64,000 bases of DNA from Yersinia entomophaga (GCF_001656035.1 NZ_CP010029.1:73167-137166); one strand, 5' to 3'; shown: positions 10,371-21,271, numbered from the stretch's first letter. Notes: generated by a model from the sequence alone, not told the origin. Made by a program: numbers and translations.

Positions 10371-11069
10371 TTAAAGTAGACCGATTTTCTTTTTAAGGCT
10401 GGTCGTGACAGCAGACTTATTAGTTAGGTAATTATTCAGCCCATTAGCCCGTAAGTGGCAGGCTGCACATTCGCCGCAGCCATCGCCTTTAATGCCGTTA
10501 TAGCAGGTCAGCGTGTGGTGGCGAATAAGGTCTAGCTGTTGGTAATAATCGGCTAATGCCCAGGTCTCAGCTTTGTCTAGCCACATTAGCGGAGTGATGA
10601 AAGCGATATCCCGCGCGATGCCGAGATTAATGGCATGGTTGAGGGCTTTAACAAATTCATCGCGGCAATCTGGGTAGCCAGAGAAATCCGTTTCGCATAC
10701 ACCGGTAATGACCGCTTCTGCTTGTACCTGATAAGCGTAGATTGCCGCCAGAGTCAGAAACAGGATATTGCGGCCGGGAACGAAGGTGCTGGGAATGGCA
10801 TTTTCGCTGCTTTCTTCATAAGTCGGCACGGGAATACTGTCGCGAGTTAGGCTACTGACCGCCAGCTCGTTTAGCATGCAGACATCCAGCACTTTGTGCG
10901 CTTTGGCGCCTAATTGAATGACAAGTTCGCGGGCTACGTCGATCTCTTCACGATGGCGCTGACCATAATCAAAGGTCACACAGTGAACTTCATCATATTG
11001 CTGCAATGCCTGAATCAGACAGGTGGTGGAGTCCTGCCCACCGCTAAATACTACGACTGCGCGTTTCAT
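10371..11069 (-). CDS. queC: 7-cyano-7-deazaguanine synthase QueC
   Basis: Converts 7-carboxy-7-deazaguanine to preQ0 with ATP and ammonia in the queuosine pathway. The 232-residue protein has the N-terminal PP-loop (FSGGQDSTT, residues 8-16) and a C-terminal zinc site of four cysteines (Cys189, 198, 201, 204 in [16 protein letters not shown]). Length matches the family (about 231). It stands alone on the minus strand between fadM and ybaE, as in E. coli. Confidence 0.97.
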   Translation of the reverse strand: MKRAVVVFSGGQDSTTCLIQALQQYDEVHCVTFDYGQRHREEIDVARELVIQLGAKAHKVLDVCMLNELAVSSLTRDSIPVPTYEESSENAIPSTFVPGRNILFLTLAAIYAYQVQAEAVITGVCETDFSGYPDCRDEFVKALNHAINLGIARDIAFITPLMWLDKAETWALADYYQQLDLIRHHTLTCYNGIKGDGCGECAACHLRANGLNNYLTNKSAVTTSLKKKIGLL

Positions 11070-11246
11070 TAATCGCTCCCTCGTAGGCTTAAGGTCGATA
11101 TAACAATAACCTTGAGCCGGAAATTAAATACTGTGGCTATGTTAACTCAGTTAGCTGGCTAAAAGGTAATAACAGGCCGAATTGAATCAGTGAAGCCATT
11201 GATAATTACTGTATCTGCAATAAGCGCTATCCAAGGATAGTTCGCT

Positions 11247-12980
11247 TTAATTATCCAATATGGCGTTATCCAGCGATGACTCTGGGGTAGGGGGCAACCA
11301 GGCCTGACAAAAATCAAACCAACCGTAGGCGGTGAGCGTAACGCCTTTGATTCTCGGTGGCGCACTAACCTGATATTGATAATTTAATAGCGGCAGAACC
11401 AACCCGGTGGACATCAGCTGTAGATAGTGTTCCCGCAATAATGCATAACGTTCACTTGGTGCTTTAACCTGTTGAATTTGCAGTAATGACTGCTGTTGCC
11501 AAAGCAGTAAGTCTGCCGGAAGAATACCCTGCCATAAAAAATCATGGCGTAACCAACTTTCCATGGTGGCTTCGCGGGATTCTCCAACAAGATGGTCTGA
11601 CATTAAGAGGTCTGCTTGTTCACATTGGTTAACGCTTTGCCAGTGTTTGTTGGCGCAAAATTGAACTTCAAGCTCGCAGCCGTGTTCGGCGAGTAATTTT
11701 TTCAACTCGCTGGCAACCATGGTCAACTCTGCTGGTTGCTGGTAGAGCAAAATTAGCCGTTTAGGTAGCGTGATGCTTTTATCTTCTGGGAACCGAGGGA
11801 TAGGCCAGCCGGGCAACATTTCTTCGCTGGGAATGATAATTCCCCTTTGAATGGATAAATTTGCCAAAAAACCGGATGCCTGAATCAGCATCATCATTTT
11901 TCTGGCTTGCTGGGAATTGAGCTGGCCTCGTTTCAGGTTCATGGCTAAATAGCAAAAACCTAGGCTGGTACTGCGTTGAACAGGTTTTGCCAAGGGCATA
12001 TCTTCGCTTTGCCCAATGGTGATGCTGACCGGATGCTGGCTGCTGCCGTTAACCACAACATCCGGAGGCTGTGGGGAGATCCAGTATTCGATACTGTCGA
12101 GATAGGGATGCTGCAAATGATAAAACTCATGTTGTTCGAGCCTTATCAAGTGTTTTTCAAAGTCGGCTACTTTAAACGGCCCGGCGCCTACCGATGGAGA
12201 GTCAGGGTGAAACAAACGATAGGGCAAATCGGCCATACGGTGAGCCAACCAGTAATCGGGATATTCAAGGGTAAACTGGACGCATAACGCATGCGGCAGA
12301 GTTATAGATTTAACATTTTCCAGCCCCGGCTGACCGCGAGGATGGTGACGCAGTATATGGAAGGTTTCCAGTAACTGTGCTCCGCTAATGGGATCGCCAT
12401 TATGCCAGCGAAGCTGGCTGCGTAAGAAAAATTGCCAGGTTAGGCCATCATCACTAATGTGCCAGTGATGGGCCAGATCGGGCTTTGGCAGAGGATCACC
12501 GGTCTGAAAGCGGGTCAGACCCGCATGTAGCGTATATATCAAATGCTGTTCCGCGCGCCCGTTGGTTTCTAGCGGAATTAGCGGTTCCAGCTCTCGATAA
12601 TAAGGAATTCGTAGCACCGGGCTATCCGCTTGCCATTGCCCGCCCATATGTGGGCTAAGTAATGCATGCAGACGCTGGGGTTCCAACTGGGCTAATTGAA
12701 ATGCACCCTGATGATCCCCTTGTTGTAATAACTGGCGTAGATAGGTTGCTCGCAATTCATCCGGTGTTTTCAGGCAGTGAATTCGTGCTCGTTTGCCTCT
12801 GCCAACTTGCGCATCCCAACTGAGCCAGCCCTGTTCCTCAAATTTTTGGATAAGGGTTCTGGTATGCCGATCGCTACAAAAAAACAGCTTGGCTAATTCA
12901 CTAACCGTCGTGTTACCAGCCTGCTGGCCAAATTCTTGATATAAACGCTGATATTGAGCCAATCGGTGAAATATGCGCAT
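11247..12980 (-). CDS. ybaE: SgrR-family transcriptional regulator YbaE
   Basis: Predicted cytoplasmic regulator of 577 residues. The N-terminus holds a winged-helix DNA-binding domain (about residues 1-110; VSELAKLFFCSDRHTRTLIQKFEEQGWLSW is read in pieces as helix-turn-helix). The rest resembles an extracellular solute-binding protein family 5 domain (PDLAHHWHISDDGLTWQFFL, VGAGPFKV). This domain pair is that of SgrR, the sugar-phosphate stress regulator. The position between queC and cof is that of E. coli ybaE. The ligand and targets are not known to me. Confidence 0.88.
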   Translation of the reverse strand: MRIFHRLAQYQRLYQEFGQQAGNTTVSELAKLFFCSDRHTRTLIQKFEEQGWLSWDAQVGRGKRARIHCLKTPDELRATYLRQLLQQGDHQGAFQLAQLEPQRLHALLSPHMGGQWQADSPVLRIPYYRELEPLIPLETNGRAEQHLIYTLHAGLTRFQTGDPLPKPDLAHHWHISDDGLTWQFFLRSQLRWHNGDPISGAQLLETFHILRHHPRGQPGLENVKSITLPHALCVQFTLEYPDYWLAHRMADLPYRLFHPDSPSVGAGPFKVADFEKHLIRLEQHEFYHLQHPYLDSIEYWISPQPPDVVVNGSSQHPVSITIGQSEDMPLAKPVQRSTSLGFCYLAMNLKRGQLNSQQARKMMMLIQASGFLANLSIQRGIIIPSEEMLPGWPIPRFPEDKSITLPKRLILLYQQPAELTMVASELKKLLAEHGCELEVQFCANKHWQSVNQCEQADLLMSDHLVGESREATMESWLRHDFLWQGILPADLLLWQQQSLLQIQQVKAPSERYALLREHYLQLMSTGLVLPLLNYQYQVSAPPRIKGVTLTAYGWFDFCQAWLPPTPESSLDNAILDN

Positions 12981-13084
12981 AGTTAAATCCGGAAGGGTTT
13001 GTATTAATTGTTCACTATTAGTTCCCTAAATACTACGCCATACTTTTGTCACTGCCAGCAGGCTCACAATTTTATGAGGTAAGT

Positions 13085-13906
13085 ATGTACCGCTTAGCCG
13101 CTTTCGATATGGATGGAACTTTATTAATGCGTAACCATCAGATCGGTGAGGCGACTTTGGAAGCGCTGCATCAATTGCACCAGCGACAGATAATGGTCAC
13201 TTTTGCTACCGGACGTCATTACCTCGATATGAAAGGGATTTTATCCAGTTTAGGAATTAAAGGTTATCTGATTACCGGTAATGGAACCCGTATTCATGAT
13301 ATTGACGGCAATAAATTGCAGGGTACAGATTTACCCGCGGAATTAGTGCAGTTCGTTCTGGGAACAACCTGGTCTACCAACGCCAGCATGCATATTTTTC
13401 GCGATGAAGGCTGGTTTACCAATCGTGACGATCCGGCGCAGTTAACGGCGCATAAACTGAGCGGGTTTAAATACCAACTCACTGAATTTAATCAGTTACC
13501 TTTGGCAGGAACACATAAAATCTGTTTCTGCGCGCCTCACGAAGAGCTGTTACCGCTGAAAGACAGGTTAGCTGCGCGGATGGGGCAAGAGGTGGATTTG
13601 TGTTTTTCTGCCAGGGACTGTCTGGAAGTTTTACCTCGTCACTGTAATAAAGGTGCTGCTCTGGCTTCGTTGACAGAACTATTGGGTGTTGAAATGGTCG
13701 ATTGCATGGCATTTGGCGATGCAATGAATGATAAAGAAATGCTTGATCAGGTTGGGCGCGGAATGGTAATGGGTAACGCATTGCCTCAGCTTAAATCAGC
13801 ATTGCCGCAGCTTCAGGTTATTGGCCATTGTGAACAACAGGCCGTAGCTCACTATTTGCAACATTGGCTAAGTTCACCACACCTCACCTATTCCCCCGAA
13901 TTCTGA
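13085..13906 (+). CDS. cof: HMP-PP phosphatase Cof (HAD superfamily)
   Basis: HAD-IIB hydrolase of 273 residues. E. coli Cof dephosphorylates hydroxymethylpyrimidine pyrophosphate, a thiamine intermediate, and other small phosphates. The nucleophile motif DMDGTLL is at residues 8-14, motif II (TFATGRH) near residue 40, the conserved lysine in NKGAAL, and the acidic motif [10 protein letters not shown] near residue 215. The start at 13085 gives [11 protein letters not shown], matching the family; the frame extends upstream to 13046 but that stretch is not conserved. Confidence 0.93.
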   Translation: MYRLAAFDMDGTLLMRNHQIGEATLEALHQLHQRQIMVTFATGRHYLDMKGILSSLGIKGYLITGNGTRIHDIDGNKLQGTDLPAELVQFVLGTTWSTNASMHIFRDEGWFTNRDDPAQLTAHKLSGFKYQLTEFNQLPLAGTHKICFCAPHEELLPLKDRLAARMGQEVDLCFSARDCLEVLPRHCNKGAALASLTELLGVEMVDCMAFGDAMNDKEMLDQVGRGMVMGNALPQLKSALPQLQVIGHCEQQAVAHYLQHWLSSPHLTYSPEF

Positions 13907-13923
13907 GGTGATTGCTATTAGCC

Positions 13924-13952
13924 AGCCGGATATTTATCCGGCTTTTTTTTTT
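13924..13952 (+). terminator. Intrinsic terminator after cof
   Basis: AGCCGGAT (13924-13931) pairs with ATCCGGCT (13936-13943), followed by ten T residues. It lies between convergent cof and the cysteine desulfhydrase gene. Confidence 0.9.
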
Positions 13953-13999
13953 GCTTATTATCGACCAACTTTAAATAAATTGGCCGATGAACTGGATGA

Positions 14000-15040
14000 T
14001 TAAAGGTTTTCCAACTCCGCCTTAAAACTGGTTAAATCCCCAATGTTAGCGCTCACCCATTCAGGGTTGTAATAAGTATCCAGATAGCGTTCTCCGCTGT
14101 CGCAGAGCAGAGTGACAATAGCTCCTGACTCGCCTTTTTCACGCATTTGTCGGGCTAACTGTAAAGCACCCCATACGTTAGTGCCGGTGGAGGCGCCCAC
14201 TTTACGACCCAAAACGCCTTCTAACCAATGTGCCGTAGCAACGCTGGCCGCGTCGGGAACGCGTAGCATGCTATCGATCACCTCAGGAATAAAAGAGGGT
14301 TCGGCGCGCGGGCGGCCAATCCCTTCGATGCGGCTGCCGCAGGTGCCGGTTACGCTGCGATCCCGATTGCAGAAGCAATCGTAAAAGACCGAATTTTCCG
14401 GATCGACTACCATCAATTGAGTATTATGCCCCTGATAACGAATATAACGGCCCAGCGTCGCCGAAGTGCCACCGGTACCAGCGCTCATCACAATGTAATT
14501 GGGAACGGTAAAGGGTTCGCGGGCCATCTGGCGATAGATACTATCGGCAATATTATTATTTCCGCGCCAATCGGTAGCTCGCTCAGCGTAGGTGAATTGG
14601 TCCATATAATGGCCGTTTAATTCTTTTGCCAACTGCTCGGACGCGGCATAAATTTGCCCCGCATGATCGACAAAGTGGCAGCGACCACCGTAAAAGGCAA
14701 TTTGTTCGACTTTTTTGCGCGCGGTGCAGCTTGGCATAACTGCAATAAACGGCAACCCAATCAGGCGGGCAAAGTAAGCTTCAGAAACCGCAGTGCTGCC
14801 GGAAGAGGCCTCAATAATAGTTGTCCCTTCCTTTATCCAGCCGTTACACAGGCCGTAAAGAAACAGAGAGCGCGCCAGCCGGTGTTTCAGACTTCCGGTT
14901 GGATGGGTGCTTTCGTCTTTCAGATACAGGTAAATGCCAGGAAACTCAGGCAAATTTAAGCGAATTAAGTGTGTATCAGCTGAGCGTTGAAAATCCGCCT
15001 CTATTTCACTGATGGCGTTTTTTACCCAAGTATTGGTCAT
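14000..15040 (-). CDS. PLP-dependent cysteine desulfhydrase / cysteine synthase-like protein (CcdA-type)
   Basis: Fold-type II PLP enzyme of 346 residues. The PLP lysine is visible in [10 protein letters not shown] (about residue 53) and a phosphate-binding loop in [12 protein letters not shown]. It is related to cysteine synthases, but its divergent partner is an Lrp-family gene of the DecR/YbaO/CcdR type. That pairing is described in Pantoea, where the enzyme (CcdA) degrades excess cysteine and is induced by it. I infer the same cysteine-detoxifying role; a cysteine synthase activity is the alternative. Confidence 0.8.
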   Translation of the reverse strand: MTNTWVKNAISEIEADFQRSADTHLIRLNLPEFPGIYLYLKDESTHPTGSLKHRLARSLFLYGLCNGWIKEGTTIIEASSGSTAVSEAYFARLIGLPFIAVMPSCTARKKVEQIAFYGGRCHFVDHAGQIYAASEQLAKELNGHYMDQFTYAERATDWRGNNNIADSIYRQMAREPFTVPNYIVMSAGTGGTSATLGRYIRYQGHNTQLMVVDPENSVFYDCFCNRDRSVTGTCGSRIEGIGRPRAEPSFIPEVIDSMLRVPDAASVATAHWLEGVLGRKVGASTGTNVWGALQLARQMREKGESGAIVTLLCDSGERYLDTYYNPEWVSANIGDLTSFKAELENL

Positions 15041-15136
15041 GTAGTGGCCTGCGATGTCGGGGGTATCAAATTATGACTAGGTTAACGGTATTTTGGGAAA
15101 AAATTGTTGCCATTTTTACTTCTTTATCTCCTAATG

Positions 15137-15153
15137 AGAGAAATTTATTCTCT
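15137..15153. promoter_or_regulatory. Inverted repeat in the ccdA-like/decR divergent promoter region
   Basis: AGAGAA (15137-15142) and TTCTCT (15148-15153) flank an AT-only 5-base centre, 12 bases before the Lrp-family gene. The location and AT-rich dyad fit an Lrp-type operator, possibly autoregulatory; this is inference. Confidence 0.5.
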
Positions 15154-15164
15154 GGAGTGGCGAT

Positions 15165-15626
15165 ATGTTAGATAAAACAGACCGAAAACTACTGCGTATG
15201 TTGCAGGAGGATTGCACGCTCTCTCTTCAGGTTTTGGCAGAGGCAGTCAATCTGACGTCAACGCCTTGCTGGAAAAGGCTAAAGCGTCTGGAGGATGAAG
15301 GTTATATCCGTGGCCGGGTGGCGCTCTTGGATAGCGAAAAACTGGGGCTGGGATTAACGGCTTTCGTACTGATAAAAACCCAACAGCATAATAGCGGCTG
15401 GTATCAGGAGTTTGTGCAATTCACTAAGCAGATGCCGGAGGTACTGGCTTTCTACCGTATGGCCGGAGAATATGACTATCTGATGCAGGTCGAAGTTGCG
15501 GATATGAAAAGCTACGATAGTTTCTATAAGCGTATGGTGAATGGTGTTCCGGGGTTGATAGATGTAACTTCCAGCTTCGCAATGGAGAAAATTAAGTACA
15601 CAACGGTACTACCGGTTCCTGAGTGA
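15165..15626 (+). CDS. decR: Lrp/AsnC-family regulator DecR (YbaO)
   Basis: Transcription regulator of 153 residues with an N-terminal helix-turn-helix ([20 protein letters not shown] and the recognition helix near [17 protein letters not shown]) and a C-terminal RAM ligand-binding domain. E. coli DecR senses cysteine and activates a cysteine-degrading operon; here the likely target is the divergent desulfhydrase gene 125 bases away. It precedes mdlA with the same orientation, as ybaO does in E. coli. Confidence 0.92.
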   Translation: MLDKTDRKLLRMLQEDCTLSLQVLAEAVNLTSTPCWKRLKRLEDEGYIRGRVALLDSEKLGLGLTAFVLIKTQQHNSGWYQEFVQFTKQMPEVLAFYRMAGEYDYLMQVEVADMKSYDSFYKRMVNGVPGLIDVTSSFAMEKIKYTTVLPVPE

Positions 15627-15748
15627 ATAATTCACTAAATAACAACTTTATCGATGTTATTCTATGCCGCATGAGCCGTGGCGAGAGAGTCTGACATTAT
15701 TCGATTCGCCTCCATACTATTTCCCTTCATATCATGGAATAAAACTGC

Positions 15749-17518
15749 GTGAGATTGTTTGCTCAACTAGGCTGGTACTTTCGTCGCGAATGGCGTCGCT
15801 ATTTGGGTGCGGTAGTACTGCTGATCATTATCGCCATTTTACAGCTGTTGCCACCCAAACTGGTTGGGGTCATCGTGGATGGTATGACGGAAAAAACCAT
15901 GTCCGCCAATATGTTGTGGACATGGATTGGCGTAATGGTAGTGACCGCGATAATAGTGTATCTGCTACGCTACGTCTGGCGCGTATTACTCTTCGGCGCA
16001 TCCTATCAATTAGCGGTGGAATTACGCTCTAATTTCTACCGTCAGCTTAGCCGGCAGAATCCTGGTTTTTACTTGCGTCACCGCACAGGCGATCTGATGG
16101 CTCGCGCCACCAATGATGTCGATCGAGTGGTTTTCGCCGCCGGTGAAGGGGTATTGACGCTGGTGGACTCATTGGTGATGGGCTGTGCGGTGCTGATTGT
16201 GATGAGCACACAAATCAGCTGGCAGCTGACGCTGCTGTCGTTGTTACCGATGCCGATAATGGCGATTGTAATCAATTATTTCGGTGATTTATTGCACCAA
16301 CGTTTTAAATCTGCGCAAGGGGCTTTCTCGGCGTTAAATAATCAGGCGCAAGAGAGCCTGACCAGCATTCGCATGATTAAGGCATTTGGCCTTGAAAATC
16401 ATCAGTCTGAGCAGTTTTCCCGTGTAGCAACCGAGGCCGGTGCGAAAAATATGCACGTAGCCAAGGTTGATGCCTGTTTTGATCCTACGATTTATATCGC
16501 TATCGGCGTAGCCAATTTACTGGCCATCGGTGGCGGTAGCTGGATGGTTGTGAATGGCAGCATTACGTTAGGGCAATTAACCAGTTTTATTATGTATTTA
16601 GGGTTGATGATTTGGCCAATGCTGGCGCTGGCGTGGATGTTTAATATCGTTGAGCGTGGCAGTGCCGCTTACGGCCGTATCCGTAGTTTGTTGGAAGAGG
16701 CTCCGGTTGTTGTCGATGGACAAACGCCATTACAGGCGGAACGCAGTACTTTGACGATTGATATTCGCCGCTTTGATTATCCCGGAAGTGATAAGCCCGC
16801 TTTACAAGACGTCAAGCTGAAGCTGGAGCCAGGAGAGATGCTGGGGCTATGCGGCCCAACCGGTTCGGGGAAAAGTACCTTGCTGGCCTTGATTCAACGA
16901 CAGTTTGATATAGACGAAGGTGACATTTGCTATCAGGGGCAACCTCTGACGGCTATTCGTTTGGACGATTGGCGTAGCCGCCTGTCGGTGGTCAGCCAAA
17001 CGCCATTTTTATTCTCGGATACCGTTGCAGGCAATATTGCATTGGGTAAGCCTGACGCCACGCAGCAGGAAATTGAACAAGCGGCTCGTTTAGCCAGCGT
17101 TCACGAAGATATTCTGCGGTTACCACAGGGATACGAAACCGAAGTGGGAGAGCGGGGCGTGATGCTTTCCGGTGGACAAAAGCAGCGTATTTCTATTGCT
17201 CGCGCCCTGTTGCTTAATAGCGAAATATTGATTCTGGACGATGCTCTGTCGGCGGTTGATGGGCAGACGGAGCATCAAATCCTGAAGAACCTGCGTCAGT
17301 GGGGAGCACATCGCACCGTTATTATTAGCGCTCATCGTCTCTCTGCATTGACTGAGGCAAATGAAATTCTGGTCATGCAACAGGGGGGCGTGGTGCAGCG
17401 TGGCGATCATGAGCAGTTACTGAATCAGTCGGGATGGTATCGGGAAATGTATCGTTATCAGCAAATTGAAGCAGCTTTAGATAGCGATGAAGGGCTGGAG
17501 GTCGTATCCGATGAGTAA
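15749..17518 (+). CDS. mdlA: Multidrug resistance-like ABC exporter half MdlA
   Basis: Fused permease-ATPase of 589 residues in the inner membrane, expected to pair with MdlB as a heterodimeric exporter. Six transmembrane helices fill about residues 15-310, followed by the nucleotide-binding domain: Walker [10 protein letters not shown] near 370, signature LSGGQKQR near 474, Walker [10 protein letters not shown] and the H-loop SAHRLS. The second residue after Walker B is Asp rather than Glu, suggesting a degenerate ATPase site, common in one half of heterodimeric exporters. The start is GTG at 15749 with a weak GGAA ahead; MRLFAQL matches the E. coli start. Confidence 0.94.
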   Translation: MRLFAQLGWYFRREWRRYLGAVVLLIIIAILQLLPPKLVGVIVDGMTEKTMSANMLWTWIGVMVVTAIIVYLLRYVWRVLLFGASYQLAVELRSNFYRQLSRQNPGFYLRHRTGDLMARATNDVDRVVFAAGEGVLTLVDSLVMGCAVLIVMSTQISWQLTLLSLLPMPIMAIVINYFGDLLHQRFKSAQGAFSALNNQAQESLTSIRMIKAFGLENHQSEQFSRVATEAGAKNMHVAKVDACFDPTIYIAIGVANLLAIGGGSWMVVNGSITLGQLTSFIMYLGLMIWPMLALAWMFNIVERGSAAYGRIRSLLEEAPVVVDGQTPLQAERSTLTIDIRRFDYPGSDKPALQDVKLKLEPGEMLGLCGPTGSGKSTLLALIQRQFDIDEGDICYQGQPLTAIRLDDWRSRLSVVSQTPFLFSDTVAGNIALGKPDATQQEIEQAARLASVHEDILRLPQGYETEVGERGVMLSGGQKQRISIARALLLNSEILILDDALSAVDGQTEHQILKNLRQWGAHRTVIISAHRLSALTEANEILVMQQGGVVQRGDHEQLLNQSGWYREMYRYQQIEAALDSDEGLEVVSDE

Positions 17519-19289
17519 AGCTCGACAACTTTGGCCGACGTTAAAACGTCTGCTGGCTTATGGTTCAGCCTACAAAAGACCCTTGTCTATCGCGATAGTC
17601 ATGCTGTGGATTGCGGCAGCGGCGGAGGTAAGTGGCCCACTGCTGATCAGCTATTTCATCGATAATATGGTCGCAAAAGGCAATTTGCCCTTGGCTGTAG
17701 TGAGTGGCTTGGCGCTGGCCTATTTGCTGCTGCAACTCTTGGCGGCGGCGCTGCATTATTTTCAGACGATTCTGTTTAACCGGGCTGCCGTGGGTGTGGT
17801 GCAACAGTTGCGTATTGAAGTCATGGATGCCGCACTACGCCAGCCGCTTAGCGCATTTGATACTCAGCCGGTCGGTCAATTAATTTCTCGCGTTACTAAC
17901 GATACCGAAGTCATTAAAGATTTATATGTGATGGTGGTTTCTACCGTGCTGAAAAGTGCGGCGTTAATTGGCGCGATGCTGGTGGCGATGTTTAGCCTCG
18001 ATTGGCGTATGGCGTGGATTGCCATCTGTATTTTTCCGGCGGTTTTGGTGGTCATGGCGCTTTATCAACGCTACAGCACGCCGGTGGTACGGCGAGTACG
18101 CGCCTATCTGGCAGATATTAACGATGGTTTTAACGAAGTTATCAACGGCATGGGGGTCATTCAGCAATTCCGCCAGCAGGTTCGTTTTGGCGAGCGAATG
18201 TCTGCCGTTAATCGGGCGCACTATAGGGCGCGAATGCAAACTCTGCGTCTAGAAGGCTTCCTGCTACGGCCATTACTCAGCTTGTTTTCGGCATTGGTAC
18301 TTTGCGGGCTGTTGTTACTGTTTGGGTTGAGCCCAGAAGGCTCGGTGGGTGTGGGGGTACTGTACGCGTTTATTAACTACCTTGGTCGCCTGAATGAACC
18401 TTTAATCGAGCTAACTTCTCAGCAATCAATCATGCAGCAGGCGGTGGTGGCTGGGGAACGTATATTCGAACTGATGGATCGCGCTCAGCAAGGTTACGGT
18501 CAGGATAATAATCCACTGACCAGCGGTCATATCCGGATGCGGGACGTTTCCTTCTCTTATCGTTCGGATAAAACAGTGCTAAACCACATCAATCTGGATG
18601 TGCCGTCGCGAGGCTTTGTCGCATTGGTCGGGCATACCGGCAGTGGGAAAAGTACGCTAGCCAACTTGCTGATGGGCTATTACCCGGTACAGCAGGGAGA
18701 GATTCTGCTGGATGGGCGCCCGCTTGACACACTCTCTCATCAAGTGCTGCGACAGGGTGTCTCCATGGTGCAGCAAGATCCGGTGGTGTTGGCTGATTCT
18801 TTCTTTGCCAATATTACACTGGGGCGTGATATCAGTGAGGAACAGGTTTGGCAGACGCTGGAAACCGTTCAACTGGCACCTTTGGTCCGCGCCTTGCCGG
18901 AAGGATTACACACTCGTTTGGGGGAGCAGGGCAATACGCTGTCGGTTGGACAAAAACAGCTACTGGCTATGGCTCGTGTATTGGTACAAACGCCGCAAAT
19001 TCTGATTCTGGACGAGGCAACGGCCAATATTGACTCCGGCACGGAACAGGCTATTCAGAAAGCTTTGCACTTAATCCGAAAAAATACCACGCTGGTGGTG
19101 ATTGCTCATCGTTTGTCGACCATTGTGGATGCCGACAGTATTTTAGTTCTGCATCGTGGACAAGCGGTGGAGCAAGGCAAGCATCAGGAACTCCTTGCGC
19201 AACAGGGCCGCTATTATCAAATGTATCAATTGCAGTTAGTTAGCGAAGAACTGGAGACCGTCGAACCGGAAGAAGCCGCTATTAGCTAG
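17511..19289 (+). CDS. mdlB: Multidrug resistance-like ABC exporter half MdlB
   Basis: Second half-transporter, 592 residues, with six transmembrane helices and a complete nucleotide-binding domain: Walker [10 protein letters not shown], a variant signature LSVGQKQL, Walker [10 protein letters not shown] with the catalytic Glu, and the H-loop AHRLS. The start at 17511 overlaps the mdlA stop by 8 bases and has GGAGG at 17499-17503, so translation is likely coupled; the frame also opens at 17487 but that ATG lacks support. Substrate is unknown. Confidence 0.95.
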   Translation: MSKARQLWPTLKRLLAYGSAYKRPLSIAIVMLWIAAAAEVSGPLLISYFIDNMVAKGNLPLAVVSGLALAYLLLQLLAAALHYFQTILFNRAAVGVVQQLRIEVMDAALRQPLSAFDTQPVGQLISRVTNDTEVIKDLYVMVVSTVLKSAALIGAMLVAMFSLDWRMAWIAICIFPAVLVVMALYQRYSTPVVRRVRAYLADINDGFNEVINGMGVIQQFRQQVRFGERMSAVNRAHYRARMQTLRLEGFLLRPLLSLFSALVLCGLLLLFGLSPEGSVGVGVLYAFINYLGRLNEPLIELTSQQSIMQQAVVAGERIFELMDRAQQGYGQDNNPLTSGHIRMRDVSFSYRSDKTVLNHINLDVPSRGFVALVGHTGSGKSTLANLLMGYYPVQQGEILLDGRPLDTLSHQVLRQGVSMVQQDPVVLADSFFANITLGRDISEEQVWQTLETVQLAPLVRALPEGLHTRLGEQGNTLSVGQKQLLAMARVLVQTPQILILDEATANIDSGTEQAIQKALHLIRKNTTLVVIAHRLSTIVDADSILVLHRGQAVEQGKHQELLAQQGRYYQMYQLQLVSEELETVEPEEAAIS

Positions 19290-19298
19290 CTCAGATTG

Positions 19299-19320
19299 TC
19301 AGGGGGAGCTTTCCCCCTGA
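19299..19320 (+). terminator. Strong hairpin after mdlB, possible terminator
   Basis: TCAGGGGGA (19299-19307) pairs perfectly with TCCCCCTGA (19312-19320). No T run follows, so termination may be Rho-assisted or the hairpin may protect the 3' end. Confidence 0.55.
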
Positions 19321-19413
19321 AATTCAATTCATGCCCGCTTATTTTCTTCCCCGCACTAAAATCTGGCGTCTTGCGCCGCCTTGTTCGTGGAAATGCACTT
19401 TTGTGACGCGTGT

Positions 19414-19430
19414 GGCACTATTTTGGTGCA
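19414..19430. promoter_or_regulatory. NtrC enhancer site upstream of glnK
   Basis: GGCACTATTTTGGTGCA differs by one base from the symmetric NtrC consensus TGCAC-N7-GTGCA. It lies about 107 bases upstream of the sigma-54 promoter. A weaker similar half-site (TGCACTTTTGTGACG) starts at 19394. Confidence 0.85.
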
Positions 19431-19536
19431 CAAAAAACGTACTGCTCGCTGCTGCGGTGAGATTCACACCTATACTGAAGTCGATAATCCATCCTCAAGC
19501 CTCTTTTTATCAATAAATTCTTCGCTAGTTTATTTA

Positions 19537-19551
19537 TGGCACATCCTTTGC
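19537..19551 (+). promoter_or_regulatory. Sigma-54 promoter of glnK-amtB
   Basis: TGGCACATCCTTTGC matches the -24/-12 consensus TGGCAC-N5-TTGC exactly, 53 bases before the glnK start. With the NtrC site it predicts induction under nitrogen limitation. Confidence 0.92.
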
Positions 19552-19604
19552 TTTATCCCTGATGCGGCAGACGTTATTCGGACTTAATTCGAGAAGGGGC
19601 AAAT

Positions 19605-19943
19605 ATGAAGCTGGTTACCGTGGTAATAAAACCATTCAAACTTGAGGATGTGCGCGAAGCCTTATCCTCCATAGGTATTCAGGGGCTGACCGTAACCGAA
19701 GTGAAAGGATTTGGTCGCCAGAAAGGACATGCTGAACTTTATCGTGGGGCTGAATATAGCGTTAATTTCCTGCCCAAAGTCAAAATAGACATTGCTATTG
19801 CCGATGATCAATTGGATGAAGTCATTGATGTCATCAGCAAAGCGGCCTACACCGGCAAGATCGGTGATGGCAAAATTTTCGTTGCCGAATTGCAACGGGT
19901 TATTCGCATTCGTACCGGTGAAACAGACGAAGCAGCGCTCTGA
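19605..19943 (+). CDS. glnK: Nitrogen regulatory PII protein GlnK
   Basis: Trimeric PII signal protein of 112 residues that senses 2-oxoglutarate and ATP/ADP and plugs AmtB when nitrogen is plentiful. The uridylylation site Tyr51 lies in the T-loop (RGAEYSVNFLPK), and both PII signatures are present (YRGAEYSVNF; TGKIGDGKIFV). It precedes amtB by 38 bases, the standard glnKamtB operon. Assignment to GlnK rather than GlnB rests on this linkage and the sigma-54/NtrC promoter. Confidence 0.97.
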   Translation: MKLVTVVIKPFKLEDVREALSSIGIQGLTVTEVKGFGRQKGHAELYRGAEYSVNFLPKVKIDIAIADDQLDEVIDVISKAAYTGKIGDGKIFVAELQRVIRIRTGETDEAAL

Positions 19944-19981
19944 TTCTAGGCTCAAATTTAGTGATTAGGGATGGGTTGATA

Positions 19982-21271
19982 ATGAAAAAACGTTTATCCG
20001 TGTGGGGCCTGAGCGCAGCAGCCATGTTGCCTTCGATGGCTATGGCCGCCGCGCCTGCGGTCGCTGATAAAGCCGATAACGCCTTTATGATGATCTGCAC
20101 TGCGTTGGTGTTGTTCATGACTATCCCAGGCATCGCTTTGTTTTACGGTGGCTTGATTCGTTCGAAAAACGTGCTGTCGCTAATGACACAGGTGATGGTC
20201 ACTTTCGCTCTGGTCTGCGTACTGTGGATTATCTACGGCTACAGTCTGGCTTTCGGCACAGGTAACGCATTCTTCGGTGGTTTCGAAATGGCAATGCTGA
20301 AAGGCATTGGCTTGACCAACCTGAGCGGCACTTTCTATCAATTGATTCACGTTGCGTTTCAGGCTTCATTCGCCTGTATTACCGTGGCGTTGATTGTCGG
20401 TGCCTTTGCTGAACGTATCCGCTTCTCTGCGGTGCTCATTTTCACTCTGATCTGGCTGACTTTCTCTTATTTACCTATGGCGCATATGGTGTGGGGCGGC
20501 GGTTTTCTGGCACAGGATGGCGCGCTGGACTTTGCCGGTGGCACCGTGGTGCATATTAACGCCGCGGTAGCCGGTTTGGTCGGTGCCTATATGCTGGGTA
20601 AACGAGCAGGCTTTGGGAAAGAAGCCTTTAAACCTCACAACTTGCCTATGGTCTTTACCGGTACCGCTATTCTGTATATCGGCTGGTTTGGCTTTAACGC
20701 AGGTTCTGCCAGTTCAGCGAATGAAATTGCCGCATTGGCCTTTATTAATACCGTGGTGGCCACAGCTGGCGCTATTTTATCCTGGGTATTTGCCGAGTGG
20801 ATTTTACGTGGGAAACCATCGTTGCTCGGCGCTTGTTCCGGCTGTATCGCGGGTCTGGTTGCTATTACGCCGGCTGCGGGCACCGTGGGCGTTGGTGGCG
20901 CGCTGATTATTGGTTTAGTCGGTGGCGTTGCTGGGTTGTGGGGCGTTGTATTACTGAAGAAATGGCTACGTGTTGATGATACTTGTGATGTATTTGGCGT
21001 ACACGGCGTCTGCGGTATCGTAGGTTGCATACTTACCGGCGTGTTTACCGCATCTTCACTGGGAGGCACCGGTTATGCGGCTGGTGTCACCATGGGGCAT
21101 CAGGTCGGCGTACAGCTCTTCAGTATTGGCGTGTGTGTTGTCTGGTCTGGCGTTGTTGCCTTTATCGCTTTCAAAATTGCCGATGTTATCGTTGGCCTGA
21201 GAGTGCCAGAAGAGCAGGAACGCGAAGGTTTGGATGTTAACAGCCACGGTGAAAATGCTTATAACCAGTAA
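19982..21271 (+). CDS. amtB: Ammonium transporter AmtB
   Basis: Trimeric inner-membrane ammonium channel, 429 residues. A cleavable signal peptide (about residues 1-23, ending SMAMA) is followed by eleven transmembrane helices. Visible hallmarks are the conserved DKADNAFM start of the mature protein, the pore histidines in INAAVAGLVGAY/VHGVCG-type segments, and the C-terminal cytoplasmic tail that binds GlnK. The start at 19982 is chosen over 19961 because the signal peptide begins MKKRL as expected. Confidence 0.96.
   Translation: MKKRLSVWGLSAAAMLPSMAMAAAPAVADKADNAFMMICTALVLFMTIPGIALFYGGLIRSKNVLSLMTQVMVTFALVCVLWIIYGYSLAFGTGNAFFGGFEMAMLKGIGLTNLSGTFYQLIHVAFQASFACITVALIVGAFAERIRFSAVLIFTLIWLTFSYLPMAHMVWGGGFLAQDGALDFAGGTVVHINAAVAGLVGAYMLGKRAGFGKEAFKPHNLPMVFTGTAILYIGWFGFNAGSASSANEIAALAFINTVVATAGAILSWVFAEWILRGKPSLLGACSGCIAGLVAITPAAGTVGVGGALIIGLVGGVAGLWGVVLLKKWLRVDDTCDVFGVHGVCGIVGCILTGVFTASSLGGTGYAAGVTMGHQVGVQLFSIGVCVVWSGVVAFIAFKIADVIVGLRVPEEQEREGLDVNSHGENAYNQ

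Noticed and set aside
19331..19587. Short plus-strand ORFs upstream of glnK
   Set aside because: They cover the NtrC and sigma-54 sites; the Cys-containing translation is a by-product of regulatory DNA.
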